NCBI GenBank assembly: GCA_963402885.1
Contig: OY727095.1
Coordinates: 25,611,001 to 25,675,000 of the forward strand
Direction: 5' to 3'
Source of the DNA: Antedon bifida
Taxonomy: Eukaryota; Echinodermata; Crinoidea; Comatulida; Antedonidae
DNA: 64,000 nt
Shown here: positions 24,301 to 34,701 of the stretch, one piece after another
Numbering within the stretch: position 1 is the first letter of the stretch
Layout of the letters: every line of letters starts with the position of its first letter
Translations under genes and position numbers: made by a program
Notes under the pieces: generated by a model
What the model was told of the DNA's origin: nothing
The model's database searches: none
What the model saw: the letters and a program-made list of their open reading frames with translations, nothing else

Positions 24301-24572
24301 TGTAATTAGGACATAATGTAAAAGCCTGCCATTTCAACCTCCCTATTTCATAATTCAAATTATATCAAGAGTTATTCATTTTGCCATGTATTTGTATTTT
24401 CTGGACTTATCGACAAATAAAAATATTGAATTTCGCCACCAATGGCCATTTTGCGGGAAGTCACAGGACCCAGAAGCCAGTTAGCACTACAGTGCGAGTG
24501 TGTGAAAATTACCCTATGATATCCACAAATTTCGATAGGAAACGCTAAATTGTGTCGTTGTAAAATACAAAA

Positions 24573-24728
24573 ATGGAACAATAGCGTAATACTGAAAACT
24601 AATGTTATCAAATCTATGTTTCGCGATACATCTGAGATAGATAATGTAGGTATCCAAGGCGGAGATTTATCCCAAAGTTTTTCCATTGTGCTCTCCTATG
24701 TCAGAATTAACCATAATTTATATATAGA
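24573..24728 (+). repeat. Direct repeat, copy 1
   Basis: It shares ACATCTGAGATAGATAA, GGTATCCAAGGCGGAGATTT and ATGTCAGAATTAACCATAA with 25945-26068 in the same order and orientation, 1.35 kb apart. Copy 1 ends next to a hairpin, CTAGAGGG...CCCCTCTAG (24729-24766), that copy 2 lacks. Confidence 0.65.
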
Positions 24729-24766
24729 CTAGAGGGTGAGCTCGCTTCGCTCGCTTCCCCTCTAGG
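24729..24766. repeat. GC-rich hairpin CTAGAGGG/CCCCTCTAG
   Basis: An imperfect palindrome around GAGCTCGCTTCGCTCGC. It is absent at the matching position of the second direct-repeat copy (26068), so it may be the edge of an insertion beginning here. Confidence 0.4.
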
Positions 24767-24769
24767 AAG

Positions 24770-25940
24770 TGTAGACGATGGTTTTCGGAATGATAATATT
24801 CTTCTTTTACGTTTTCTGTCGGTTACCATTATTGAAAATGCTTGACATTCGTAAAACTAAACTATTCTGTTTCACAGTGTCTTAGATGATTAATAACATT
24901 TTAAAGTATAGTCTTTATTATTTGGTAGGGCCCTTATAGGGCGGAGGTGGGGAGGCGGAGTTCATTTGACCCGATGGAGGGGCTTATTCGAGGGATATAT
25001 GTTAAATTTTTTAGTTTTAATAATATGGTAACATTTATAATCAAATGAAATCCTCTATCTAATAGATATGAAAAGTGGTAAAAAAGAATAACAAATGCTT
25101 GGTAAATTGTAGATAACAGTGCAATGAATTCTACTACAAATAGTATAATTGTGTTATTATAAATGTGGATGGGATGAACGTTTATTAGGTAGTTGGGTTG
25201 GCGGGGGGGGGGGGGGGGGGAGGGGTGTGGGGGTGGTGATTATTATTCAAAGTGATGTTTTATTGGAGAGGCGTTTATTCACATAAATATCATCCTAATA
25301 AGTATTAGACATTATTTAATTTAAACATCTTTTGAAACTAACTGCCGTGACAGAGTGGGCCATTTCGGCCCAAGAAAGAAGACATTACGGCTTGCAACAT
25401 GGGCAGACATCTCGGTCCTAACAGGACACAGATAGCCTACAGTTATTCCTGCCAGCTTACTTAATAAAACTCAGCTATCGGGATTTCACTCGATTAATGT
25501 CTTATCATCAAAACTCCCTATGTAATTTTATAATACTATTCCCCACAATATATTCCGATTCTTTATGGCGTATATTTAATTTGATCTTTATTAATTTGCA
25601 GTATAATTTTTATTTTTTAACTACTGTACCTTTCACACGCGCGGTCCGTTCCTAAAATAAACAAAAAACTAAAATGGCTATGACTAATGGCCAACTTAAG
25701 CTCCAGTCCTACTATAGTATCTGTATTGATTGATGGAAAGTGCCTGTTTCCAGTCACCTTTAGGGTCAAATCTATTATTTTAACTGCTCCCTTGTGTATA
25801 AAAGAGAGAAAATAGTTGAAACCAAGTTGCTGCAAGGTGAACTTATCATAAACCCGGAAATAACTTGACCGCCAAGAATTGAAATTGAGTAGAAAATCTA
25901 CGTTGTTAAAAAACTCTTTATAATATCTTGCTAAGATAGA
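24770..25940. other. No gene recognised; poly-G tract
   Basis: A run of about 18 G residues lies at 25203-25220, within a GT/G-rich stretch to 25240. A 117-codon minus-strand frame (25617-25970) resembles nothing I know and is judged chance. Confidence 0.45.
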
Positions 25941-25944
25941 AATA

Positions 25945-26068
25945 TGGAAAAATAGCGTCGAACTGCACATCTGAGATAGATAAGGTAGGTATCCAAGGCG
26001 GAGATTTGTACCGAAGTTTTTGCATTGTGCTCGCCTATGTCAGAATTAACCATAATTTATATATAGAT
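25945..26068 (+). repeat. Direct repeat, copy 2
   Basis: Second copy of the 24573-24728 repeat. It runs straight into an A-rich stretch instead of the hairpin. Confidence 0.65.
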
Positions 26069-26069
26069 A

Positions 26070-26640
26070 CACAAAAAAAAAGACAAAAAGTTACATAGAT
26101 ACATAGATATATAACAGTATGGATACAGTTTAAAAATAAATCTATATAACTAAAATTGTTTTTTCATTAACATTAGCATTTATAAAATTGTCCCATGTTA
26201 CTCATCCAAAATTTCAAGGTCATTGTTTATCTTTAAATCTCTCTTATGGCATTATTAATCTATCATTTTGAGTGAAACAAATTGCAAACAGAGATTTTTC
26301 TTTTTTAAATGGTCACATATCGAAATTTGAGCATCACACCTCTGTTACTCATCCCGATTGTGATTCAAACAATCCAGTCAAGTGCTTTTATTTGTATTCT
26401 CACATTCATATATAACAAACTTTCCAGTCAAGTGTTTGTGTATTCTCACATATATAACAAACGTTATTCTGTGTGCAGTAGGCTACCGTGTATCGCATCT
26501 CATCAACGCTATATTGTTTGTTTCGTTGTATGCCCCGTTACCATTATAAAGGACTGACCATCTGCAGACTAATATGCAAATAATGCAACTTTCAGACCAA
26601 GTAGGCTATTTACATAAATAACTACGTAAACACTACACCA
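26070..26640. other. No gene recognised
   Basis: AT-rich intron sequence. A short duplicated phrase with ACAAACTTTCCAGTCAAGTG occurs near 26375-26440. Confidence 0.4.
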
Positions 26641-26649
26641 ATGATGCAA

Positions 26650-27958
26650 ATTAGCTTAAATATGCAAATTAGGGTGAGATTACAGGGTTACCATATCTCA
26701 AAAACTATTAGTCCGAGAGAGTTGATTTTTTCACTGATTTATTCAAAATGTTTATATTTATATTTACTCTAATGAAACATTTTACGAAAAAAATAACCGT
26801 AAGTACAACATTTGACTTTCGACCCCGTTTCTCAATGTTTTCATACACAATTTGACTAAAATGTCTGTAGAGACTTTATTTTGCCCTCAAATGACCCAGA
26901 CATAGGTTCCTAATAGCCAGCATAGGATCACTTTGTAATTCCCAAAATCACACCTTTGTCACACACCTCGAAAGTATGCAAATTAGTAGTACAATTTAAA
27001 TAAAATATGCAAATAAGAGGGAAAATTACAGTTGTCCTATATCTCGAAAACCACTAATGCTGAGATGAAACATTTTACAAAAAATTGACCGAAAGTATGA
27101 CATTTGACCCTCGACCCCATTTTTCAATATTGCATATATTATAATGAAACTAAAATGTCTGTAGAGACTTTATTTTGCCCTCAAATGACTCGGATACAGG
27201 TTTCTACTAATAGCCAACATAGGACTGTTTAGTGTTTAGTAAATCTCAAAATCACACCTGTATCACTCACCTTCAAAGTATGCAAATTATTAGTACAAGT
27301 TACATGAAATATGCAAATTTTGGGTTGCACTTACAGGTTCCTATATATCAAAAACCACTATGGCTAGAGAGTTGATTTTTTCCAAAACTTGTTCAGAATG
27401 TAAATATTTATATTTGCTCTAATGAAACATTTTACGAAAAAGTGACCGGAAATACAACAATTGACCCTCAACCCCATTTATCAATGTTTGCATACATAAT
27501 GCGACTAAAATGTCTGTAGAGACTTTGTTTTGGACTCAAATAACTCGGATACAGGTTTCCTATAGTCGGCATAGGACCGCTTTGTAATTCCCAAAATCAT
27601 GCCTTCGTCATGCACCTCGAAATTATGCAAATAAGGGGGTGAAATTACAGTCTTCCCATATCTCGAAAAGCATTAATGCTAGAGAGTTGATTTTTTCAAA
27701 GCCTTATTCAGAATGTACATATTTTTATTTGTTCTAATAAAACATTTTACGAAAAAATTTGACCCTCAACCCTATTTCTCAATATTTGCATATAATGTAA
27801 CTAAAATGTATGTACAGACTTTGTTTTGGCCTCAAATGACGTGGATACAGGTTTTATATAGCCAGTATAGGACCGTAGTAATTCCAAAAGTCAAGCACCT
27901 CGAAAGTATGAAAATTAGTAGTATGTTATATGAAATATGCAAATTACAGTGAATTGTC
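26650..27958 (+). repeat. Tandem array of four units of about 300-350 bp
   Basis: Units start at ATGCAAATTAG-like phrases near 26660, 27008, 27311, 27626 and 27938. Each runs through a TTACAG phrase, CATATCTCGAAAA, GAGAGTTGATTTTTTC, CTAATGAAACATTTTACG, TTTGACCCTCGACCCC and AAAATGTCTGTAGAGACTTT. The part around TCTAATGAAACATTTT and the following CCG-AAA resembles the sub-repeats in the arms of the element at 54376-57630, so the two arrays appear related. Confidence 0.75.
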
Positions 27959-27961
27959 ATA

Positions 27962-28095
27962 CCATATTTTCCGGAGTATAGGTCGACCCCAAGTATAAGT
28001 CGACCCCCAACTTTGGCCTAGAATATCGTTGATTTTGGTATGACCTGAATATAAGTCGACCCCCAAAATCGGCTAATAACACAACTTTAAAGTTC
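27962..28095 (+). mobile_element. Terminus of a DNA transposon of the CCGGAGTATA type
   Basis: ACCATATTTTCCGGAGTATA is followed by repeated AAGTCGACCCC phrases (about 27985, 28000 and 28053). ATTTTCCGNNNTATAAG followed by CCCC repeats is the look of a widespread animal DNA-transposon end. No inverted partner was found before the next feature, so only one end is supported. Confidence 0.4.
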
Positions 28096-28502
28096 AAAGA
28101 GGGCTAGAAATGTATGAAATGTGGTTGTTTGTTTATATTATTAAAGTGTAGGCCTAATCAATATCGAACGGACGTAATCACAACGACTTCGCCGCCGTCT
28201 TCGCCAGCCTATAATAAATGACAGCGATGTAGCGTTACTTGCTATCAGCGATGTTTTTCGCGTCACTCGAATAAATTAAAACGAGTTTTCCGTTAGGAGG
28301 CTTATTAATTGTACAGGCTAGTAGTTGTAAATCGCGTTATCTGTAAATGTACACGCGCCCGACTAAGGAGAATTTATTTTATGAATAGACATGCGCAGTA
28401 ATTGTAATTACAAACAAACAAACAAACTGCGCATGTGTATAGATGAAAATATCGCGCAATAACAAACATGCTGCATGGACATTCCGACGTCTGTGGTGTG
28501 TG

Positions 28503-28995
28503 TTACGATGTTTCCCCTTCTCCCTGCATCCGTGCTGATTTTAATATGCCTTCACGCCACACACTGTCAAAAGCTTTTCGGAAGTCCAGGATCTATATGT
28601 TAAAATACTTTTAAGGGTAAAAATGTGATCTTCACATCTATGTTCAGTTCTGAAGCCTCCATGGACTTCTGAAAGCAGATCTTCCTTTTCAATGAAATTA
28701 GAAATATGCATAGAAATAACCCTGTTAAATATTTTTGATATACATGAAGTTAGTGAAATACCTCTACAGTTGTTTAAATCTGTTTTATTTCCTTTTTTAA
28801 AGATTGGAACAATTATACTCAAGTTCCATTCACTCGGGATCTTTTCAATTAGTAATAATTTGTTAAATACTTTACATTAGTTTAGATATATTTCAATTGC
28901 ATTACCACCATTTTTAGAAGTTCATTCGTAATATTGTCAACTCCTGGGGCTTTATTATATTTTGCAACCAACAGTGCTTCATGTATTATCTGTAG
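28503..28995 (-). pseudogene. LINE reverse-transcriptase fragment
   Basis: Minus-strand frames encode the fingers and first palm motifs of a non-LTR retrotransposon RT: NKAPGVDNITNELLK, then WNLSIIVPIFKKGNK, CRGISLTSCISKIFN, GGFRTEHRCEDHIFTL and ILDFRKAFDSVWREG. The last block is motif A, with the catalytic Asp followed by the FDSVW turn. The pieces lie in different frames (shifts near 28890 and 28590, plus an in-frame stop near 28870), and the YADD motif and later palm are missing. It is a dead, 5'- and 3'-truncated copy next to the left end of the plus-strand HINE block. The clade was not determined. Confidence 0.75.
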
Positions 28996-29008
28996 GTCTA
29001 TTCTTATT

Positions 29009-29678
29009 AGTTATCCGCATTGAGCGGATAACTCCTTGTAACTGTCCTGTTTCATCATCTTTTTAGTTATCCGCACTTGGCGGATAACTCCTTGTTATTG
29101 TATGGGATCAATATTTTTTTCTGTATTATTCTTCTTTCTCGCTATTTTTGTGCAGCGCGTTTCTCTAAAATGTGTAAACATAACATGGGATCATCATTTT
29201 TTTTTTTTTTCTGTATTATTCTTATTTCTTTCCTTCCATTTTTGTGTAGAGCGTTTCTCTAACATGTGTAAACATAACATTTCATAACTTTGACAACATG
29301 TGGGCATTTACGTGAAGTTGTGCACCTCCTATTTTTGAATGACGTCAGAGTTGCGCAACGTGACTTACGCGCGATTTTATGAATTTCGCGTATTTAACAT
29401 AGGTCAAAAACCAAATAACATTTTAAATTGAAACTTTGCAGAAGTTTAATTTATATCATGCACTAACTTTCTGTGGAAAAAAAATTGAGAGTTTTACACA
29501 AATTTACGTGCGCACGCGCATTTAAAATTTGAAAATGGGAAAAAACAATTTCTAATTAACTTTCTACGCGTTTCATGTCATTTTGAGCATGTCATGCAAT
29601 ATTCCAACGTATATGACATGCACGTGGCGTTTGTCGTGCGGATAACTAACTCGTCAAAGTGACGAGTTACATGTCTAG
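29009..29678 (+). mobile_element. Short HINE copy, A end type
   Basis: Two 5' hairpins AGTTATCCGC/GCGGATAACT (29009-29033 and 29065-29089) precede a short body: GTGTAGAGCGTTTCTC, ATGACGTCAGAGTTGCGC and CATGTCATTTTGAGC. The 3' end has GCGGATAACTAA, stem AACTCGTCA/TGACGAGTT with loop AAG, ACATGT and CTAG (29675-29678). The module with paired TGACGTCATCRTATGGCC sites is missing, as in the 460-bp unit at 32956-33415. Confidence 0.75.
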
Positions 29679-29690
29679 TTTTTCTTTATT

Positions 29691-31418
29691 AGTTATCCGC
29701 ACTTGGCGGATAACTCCTTGTGATTGTATGGGATCATCATTTTTTTTTTCTGTATTATTAGTTATCCGCATTCAGCGGATAACTCCTTGTAACTGTCCTG
29801 TTTCATCATCTTTTTTTTTTTTTTTTTTGGTTATCCGCAACTTAGTTGCGGATAACCCATGTGATTGTAAATATCTTTTTTTTCATCTTCATCTTCTTTG
29901 TTATTCTTCTTTCTTTCCCGGATTTTTGTGCGTTGCATATCCCCTATTGCTTGTGAATATATCTTTTGTATAACTTTGTCATTATATGGACATTTACCTG
30001 AAGTTGTGCACCTCCATATTTTTAATGACGTTAGAGTCGCGCAGCGTAAGTTACGCGCGATTTTATGAATTTCAATGATTGATCATAGATTATAAACCAA
30101 AAGTCATTCTGTATTGACACTTGGTAAAAATTTAAGTCATATCAAGGGCAAACTTTCTATGGATTAAAAATGGCATGTTTCACAAGAAGTTACGCGCGCA
30201 CGCGCATTTAAAATTTCAAAATGCGCAAAAATAATTTCTAATCAACTTTCTACACTGATCATGACATTTTGAACATGTCAAAAATTCCCTCGCGCGCGAA
30301 AAATTTTACGCGTAAGGTACGCACGGAGCATGAAAATCATGTGTTTTTCTCTTGAATTATGATTTTACAGCCTTTCCTAGTGATTAAAAAAAATATTGAC
30401 ATAATTTCAAATTAAAATGACGTCATACGAACACGTTGATTTATACCATTTGCGCGCGTTTTAGTTGAAAATGTTACAAAATATTGTCAAAATTATGCCT
30501 ATTTTGAATCTATTATTGCTCCTCAGAATCAATGGTGACCCCCAATTTTTTTAACTTATTATGTAAGAAGATAAATTGTAGATATGAATTCATGCAGAAT
30601 ATTTACCTCTCGGATGTTATGACGTCATCGTATGGCCACACGAAGGTAAAATATAGGATGTTTGTCTCTTTCGTTTTTGCTCATCACATTAAATAGAGCG
30701 CATCTCGCTTATACGTATTCCATTTCCTCAGATATTTTAATACTGTCTAGGTCAATCAACTATCTTTCCCATGAGTTAAAAATATTTTAATTTTTATGAC
30801 GTCATCGTGTCTAAAAATGTAAATAACGTGGGTCACCTTATTTCATCTTTACAGTAAATTTCAATCTGTTATAGCTCGTCAGAATAAAAAGTGATAATCA
30901 TGAATAAAACGTTTTCTAGAAGCTACTGGATTGTAGATACGAATTCATGTGAACATTTTGCCAATCAGATGTTGTGACGTCATCATATGGCCAGTTGAAT
31001 AAAAAAAGTCGTATTTCCATCTCTTTCTTAAAAGTTCATTGCGTTTAAACGAGAGCGCATCTCACTTTTACGTGGCCAAAATTCATCAAATTTGTATTAA
31101 TGTAATTATTTAGATAATTATCTTCTAAAATTTTTATCTTTAAATGTCAATTTGATGACTTCATCGTGTTAATAATTGGATTTAAAAGATGGGTCTCGTA
31201 ATTTCGTCTATGCTACACTGTATATAACATATACAGTTTATTCTGTAAATACTGTAATATGCTGTATGCTACATAATAGGTACAATTCAGCACTGTAAAC
31301 ATATTTATTTCATGTTATAGGATGGCATAATAATTGTCGAGGTTCATATAGTTAAGTATGTGCATGTTGCATTTGCGCGGATAACCCGAACTCGTCAAAG
31401 TGACGAGTTCAAATCTAG
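29691..31418 (+). mobile_element. HINE unit, A' end type, with three 5' hairpins
   Basis: Two AGTTATCCGC hairpins (29691-29715, 29760-29784) are followed by GGTTATCCGCAAC/GTTGCGGATAACC (29829-29857), the one next to the body. The 3' end reads GCGGATAACCC, stem GAACTCGTCA/TGACGAGTTC, AAAT, CTAG (31415-31418). The body has TGACGTCA sites near 30419, 30620, 30797, 30974 and 31160 (mutated). This is the plus-strand equivalent of the unit at 21686-23269. Confidence 0.8.
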
Positions 31419-32955
31419 TTTTTCTGTATTCTTCTTTCTTTCTGTCATTTTTGTGCAGAGCGTATCTCTAAAACGTGTTAACATAACATTTCATAACTTT
31501 GTCAACATATGAGCGTTCACGTGAAGTTGTGCACCTGCTATTGTAAATGACGTCAGAGTTGCGTAACATGACTTACGCGCGTTTTTACGAATTTCGCGTA
31601 TTTAACGTAGATCAAAAACCATATAACAATTTAAATTGAAACTTAACAAAAGTTTGTTATATCTTGCGCTAACTGACTGTGAAAAAAAAATAGCATGTTT
31701 CACACGAAGTTACGCGCGCACGCGGGTTTAAAATTTTATAATGCGAAAAATTAATTTCTAATCAACTTTCTACGCGTTTCATGTCATTTTGAGCATGTAA
31801 AAAATTCCCACGTGCGCGCATTTTTTTACGCGCGTGGTGCGCACGTAGCGTTGAAAACAATTTTTTTCTCATGATTTATGTTTTTCCATCCTTTTCTAGT
31901 AATTTTACCAACTTTTGAACAATTTCGACTTAAAATTACGTCATACGGGCACTTCGAATTGGATAATTAACGTGCATTTTTGATGAAAAAGTTCAAAAAT
32001 TCCTTAAAATTTGTCAAAATTATACCTTTTTTAAAACAGTCGTAGTTTCTAAACTAAACGGTAAAAGTTATTTTTATTACGTATTCTGGAAGATGATGAG
32101 TTGTAGATATCGTATCATGCATCAATATTGCTAACAGGACATTGTGACGTCATCGTATGGCCATGCGAATATAAAATATAGGATTTTTGTATCTTTCGTC
32201 ATAGAGTATCACATTTAATAGAGCGCATCTCCACTTATCCGTTTTTCATTTTAACCCAGATTTTGATATTGTCTAGGTCAATCAACTACCTTTCGCATGG
32301 GTTAAAAATATTTCAATTTTTTTGACGTCATCATGTCTAAAAATGTAAATAACGTGGGTCACTTATTTTCATCTTTACAGTAACTTTCAATCTGTTATAG
32401 CTCATCAGAATAAAAAGCGGTAATCATGATTAAAACGTTTTCTGGAAGCTATTGGATTGTAGATACGAATTCATGTAAACATTTTGCCAATCGGATGTTG
32501 TGACGTCATCATATGGCCAGTTGAATAAAAAAAGTCGTATTTTCATATTTTGCGTAATAGTTCATCACATTTAAAAGGGCGCGCATCTATATTTTACGTA
32601 TTCAAATTTCTTCTACACGGTAATATGTTGTTGCTGAGATAATATCCTTCCGAAATTATTATTTTAGTGTTTCATTTTGATACCGTCGCCATGTTAAAAA
32701 ATGGAATAAATGGCGGGTCCCGTAATTTCACCTATTCTACACTGTATGTAATATGTATACAGATTATACTGTTTATACTGTATATACTATATGACACAAA
32801 ATTGACAGAATTCAGCACTAACAACATATCATATTCTTCAGATCAGGTCATAATGCCATAATCTTTTTCTGTGTGCAAAATTCTAACGTATGACGTGCAC
32901 ATGGCGTTTGTCGTGCGGATAACTAACTCGTCAAAGTGACGAGTTTCATGTCTAG
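31419..32955 (+). mobile_element. HINE unit, A end type, tail-joined
   Basis: It begins directly after the previous CTAG with a pyrimidine tract (TTCTTCTTTCTTTC) and no 5' hairpin. TGACGTCA sites lie near 31550, 32141, 32324 and 32500. The 3' end is GCGGATAACTAA, stem AACTCGTCA/TGACGAGTT, TCATGT, CTAG (32952-32955). Confidence 0.8.
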
Positions 32956-33415
32956 TTCTTATTTCTTTCCTTCCATTTTTGTGTAGAGCATTTCTCTAAC
33001 ATGTGTAAACATAACATTTCATAACTTTGACAACATGTGGGCATTTACGTGAAGTTGTGCACCTCCTATTTTTGAATGACGTCAGAGTTGCGCAACGTGA
33101 CTTACGCGCGATTTTATGAATTTCGCGTATTTAACATAGGTCAAAAACCAAATAACATTTTAAATTGAAACTTTGCAGAAGTTTAATTTATATCATGCGC
33201 TAACTTTCTGTGGAAAAAAAATTGTGAATTTTACACAAATTTACGTGCGCACGCGCATTTAAAATTTGAAAATGCGAAAAAACAATTTCTAATCAACTTT
33301 CTACGCGTTTCATGTCATTTTGAGCATGTCATGCAATATTCCAACGTATATGACGTGCACGTGGCGTTTGTCGTGCGGATAACTAACTCGTCAAAGTGAC
33401 GAGTTACATGTCTAG
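32956..33415 (+). mobile_element. 460-bp internally deleted HINE unit
   Basis: It has the same 5' pyrimidine start and 3' hairpin as its neighbours but only about 460 bp of body, almost the same as 29218-29678. A short version therefore exists at two places in the block. Confidence 0.8.
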
Positions 33416-34615
33416 TATTATTCTTCTTTCTTTCTCCCCCATTTTTGTGTCTCGCGTATCTCAAGAACTTGTAAACATACCATTTCATAACTTTGTCAAC
33501 ATATGGACATTTACGTGAAGTTGTGCACCTCCTATTTTTGAATGACGTCAGAGTTGCGCAACGTGACTTACGTGCGATTTTATGATTTTTTATGATTGAT
33601 CATAGACTAAAAACCAAGCATAATTTTGTTTTGACACTTTGTGAAAATTTAAGTCATATCAAGGGCAAACTTTTTGTGGAATAAAAATGTCATGTTTTAG
33701 GCGCGCATGCGCATTTCTCCTCTATTTTTGTGTCTCGCGTTTCTCAAAAACGTGTAAACATAGTTCAAAAATTCTTCAAAATTATACCTTTTTTTAAAGA
33801 TGTATTGTCCCCCAAAAACATAAAAAATGAAGATTAATTAAATCAGACTTTGAATATGTCATTTTGTAGTTTTAATAAAGTTAATCACTTCCGTAGAAAA
33901 AAAAATGACAAAAAATAATGTTTTCACTTATGAAATGACAAAATAAATGGTTAAATTTCACCAAAAACCATTGGCTGGCAGCCAATTTGACCATTTTTTG
34001 CTTTAAATTACAGTTTTTTCAGGTAAATACATTTTTTTTTCGATCCAATTTTTGGTCAAAGTGGATAATTATTATGTGCCATTAAAATGGCATATTCAAC
34101 AAAAAAATTATAAAAAAATATTTTTTCAGGGGGACAATACATCTTTAAACAATCATAGATTCTAAACTACGAGGTAAACTTTTTTTTACTTACATATTCG
34201 GGAAGGTGATGAGTTGTAGATATCGGATCATTAATCAATATTGCTAACCGGACATTGTGACGTCATTGTATGGCCACATGAATGTAAAATATATGATTTT
34301 TGTCTCTTTCGTTATTGCTCATCACATTAAATGGAGCGCATCATGCTTATCTGTATTCCTTTTTCTCCGAGATTTTAATATTGTCTAGGTCAATCAACTA
34401 TTATATGCATGAGTTAAAAATATTTTAATTTTTATGACGTCATCATGCCTAAAAATTTAAATTACTTAAATTTAGCACTAACAACATATCATATTCTTCA
34501 GTTCAGGTCATAATGCCATAATCTTTTTCTGTGTGCAACATTCCAACGTATGACGTGCACGTGGCGTTTGTCGAGCGGATAACTAACTCGTCAAAGTGAC
34601 GAGTTTCATGTCTAG
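33416..34615 (+). mobile_element. HINE unit, A end type, carrying a MITE
   Basis: It starts ATTATTCTTCTTTCTTTC and ends with stem AACTCGTCA/TGACGAGTT, TCATGT and CTAG (34612-34615). A 347-bp TTAA MITE splits it at 33798-34144. TGACGTCA sites lie near 33545, 34258 and 34436. Part of the body is missing on each side compared with full units. Confidence 0.75.
33798..34144. mobile_element. TTAA MITE, copy 1
   Basis: AGATGTATTGTCCCCC and its inverted copy GGGGGACAATACATCT bound 347 bp, with TTAA on both sides (33794-33797, 34145-34148). The uninterrupted HINE at about 40420 reads TTTTTTTAAACAATCATAG here, a single TTAA. TTAA duplication is shared by piggyBac- and Kolobok-type elements; there is no coding frame to decide between them. 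Confidence 0.85.
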
Positions 34616-34616
34616 T

Positions 34617-34700
34617 TATTATTGCTATCATTGTACTTTGAATTGTAGTGGCTAATTTATTATTATTGCTATCATTGTACTTTGAATTGTAGTTGCTAAT
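34617..34700 (+). repeat. Tandem duplication of a 44-bp unit
   Basis: TTATTATTGCTATCATTG followed by TACTTTGAATTGTAG and GCTAATT is present twice in a row between two HINE copies. Confidence 0.75.
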
Positions 34701-34701
34701 T

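Noticed and set aside
25203-25220. G-quadruplex regulatory element
   Set aside because: A single long G run with flanking G-rich sequence could fold, but it sits in intron sequence with no nearby gene start. Run length may also be an assembly uncertainty.
25617-25970. A 117-codon minus-strand gene
   Set aside because: No recognisable family, no promoter or exon borders, composition like the surrounding AT-rich intron.
29102-29287. Hydrophobic Phe-rich small proteins
   Set aside because: They are translations of poly-T and pyrimidine tracts at HINE starts.
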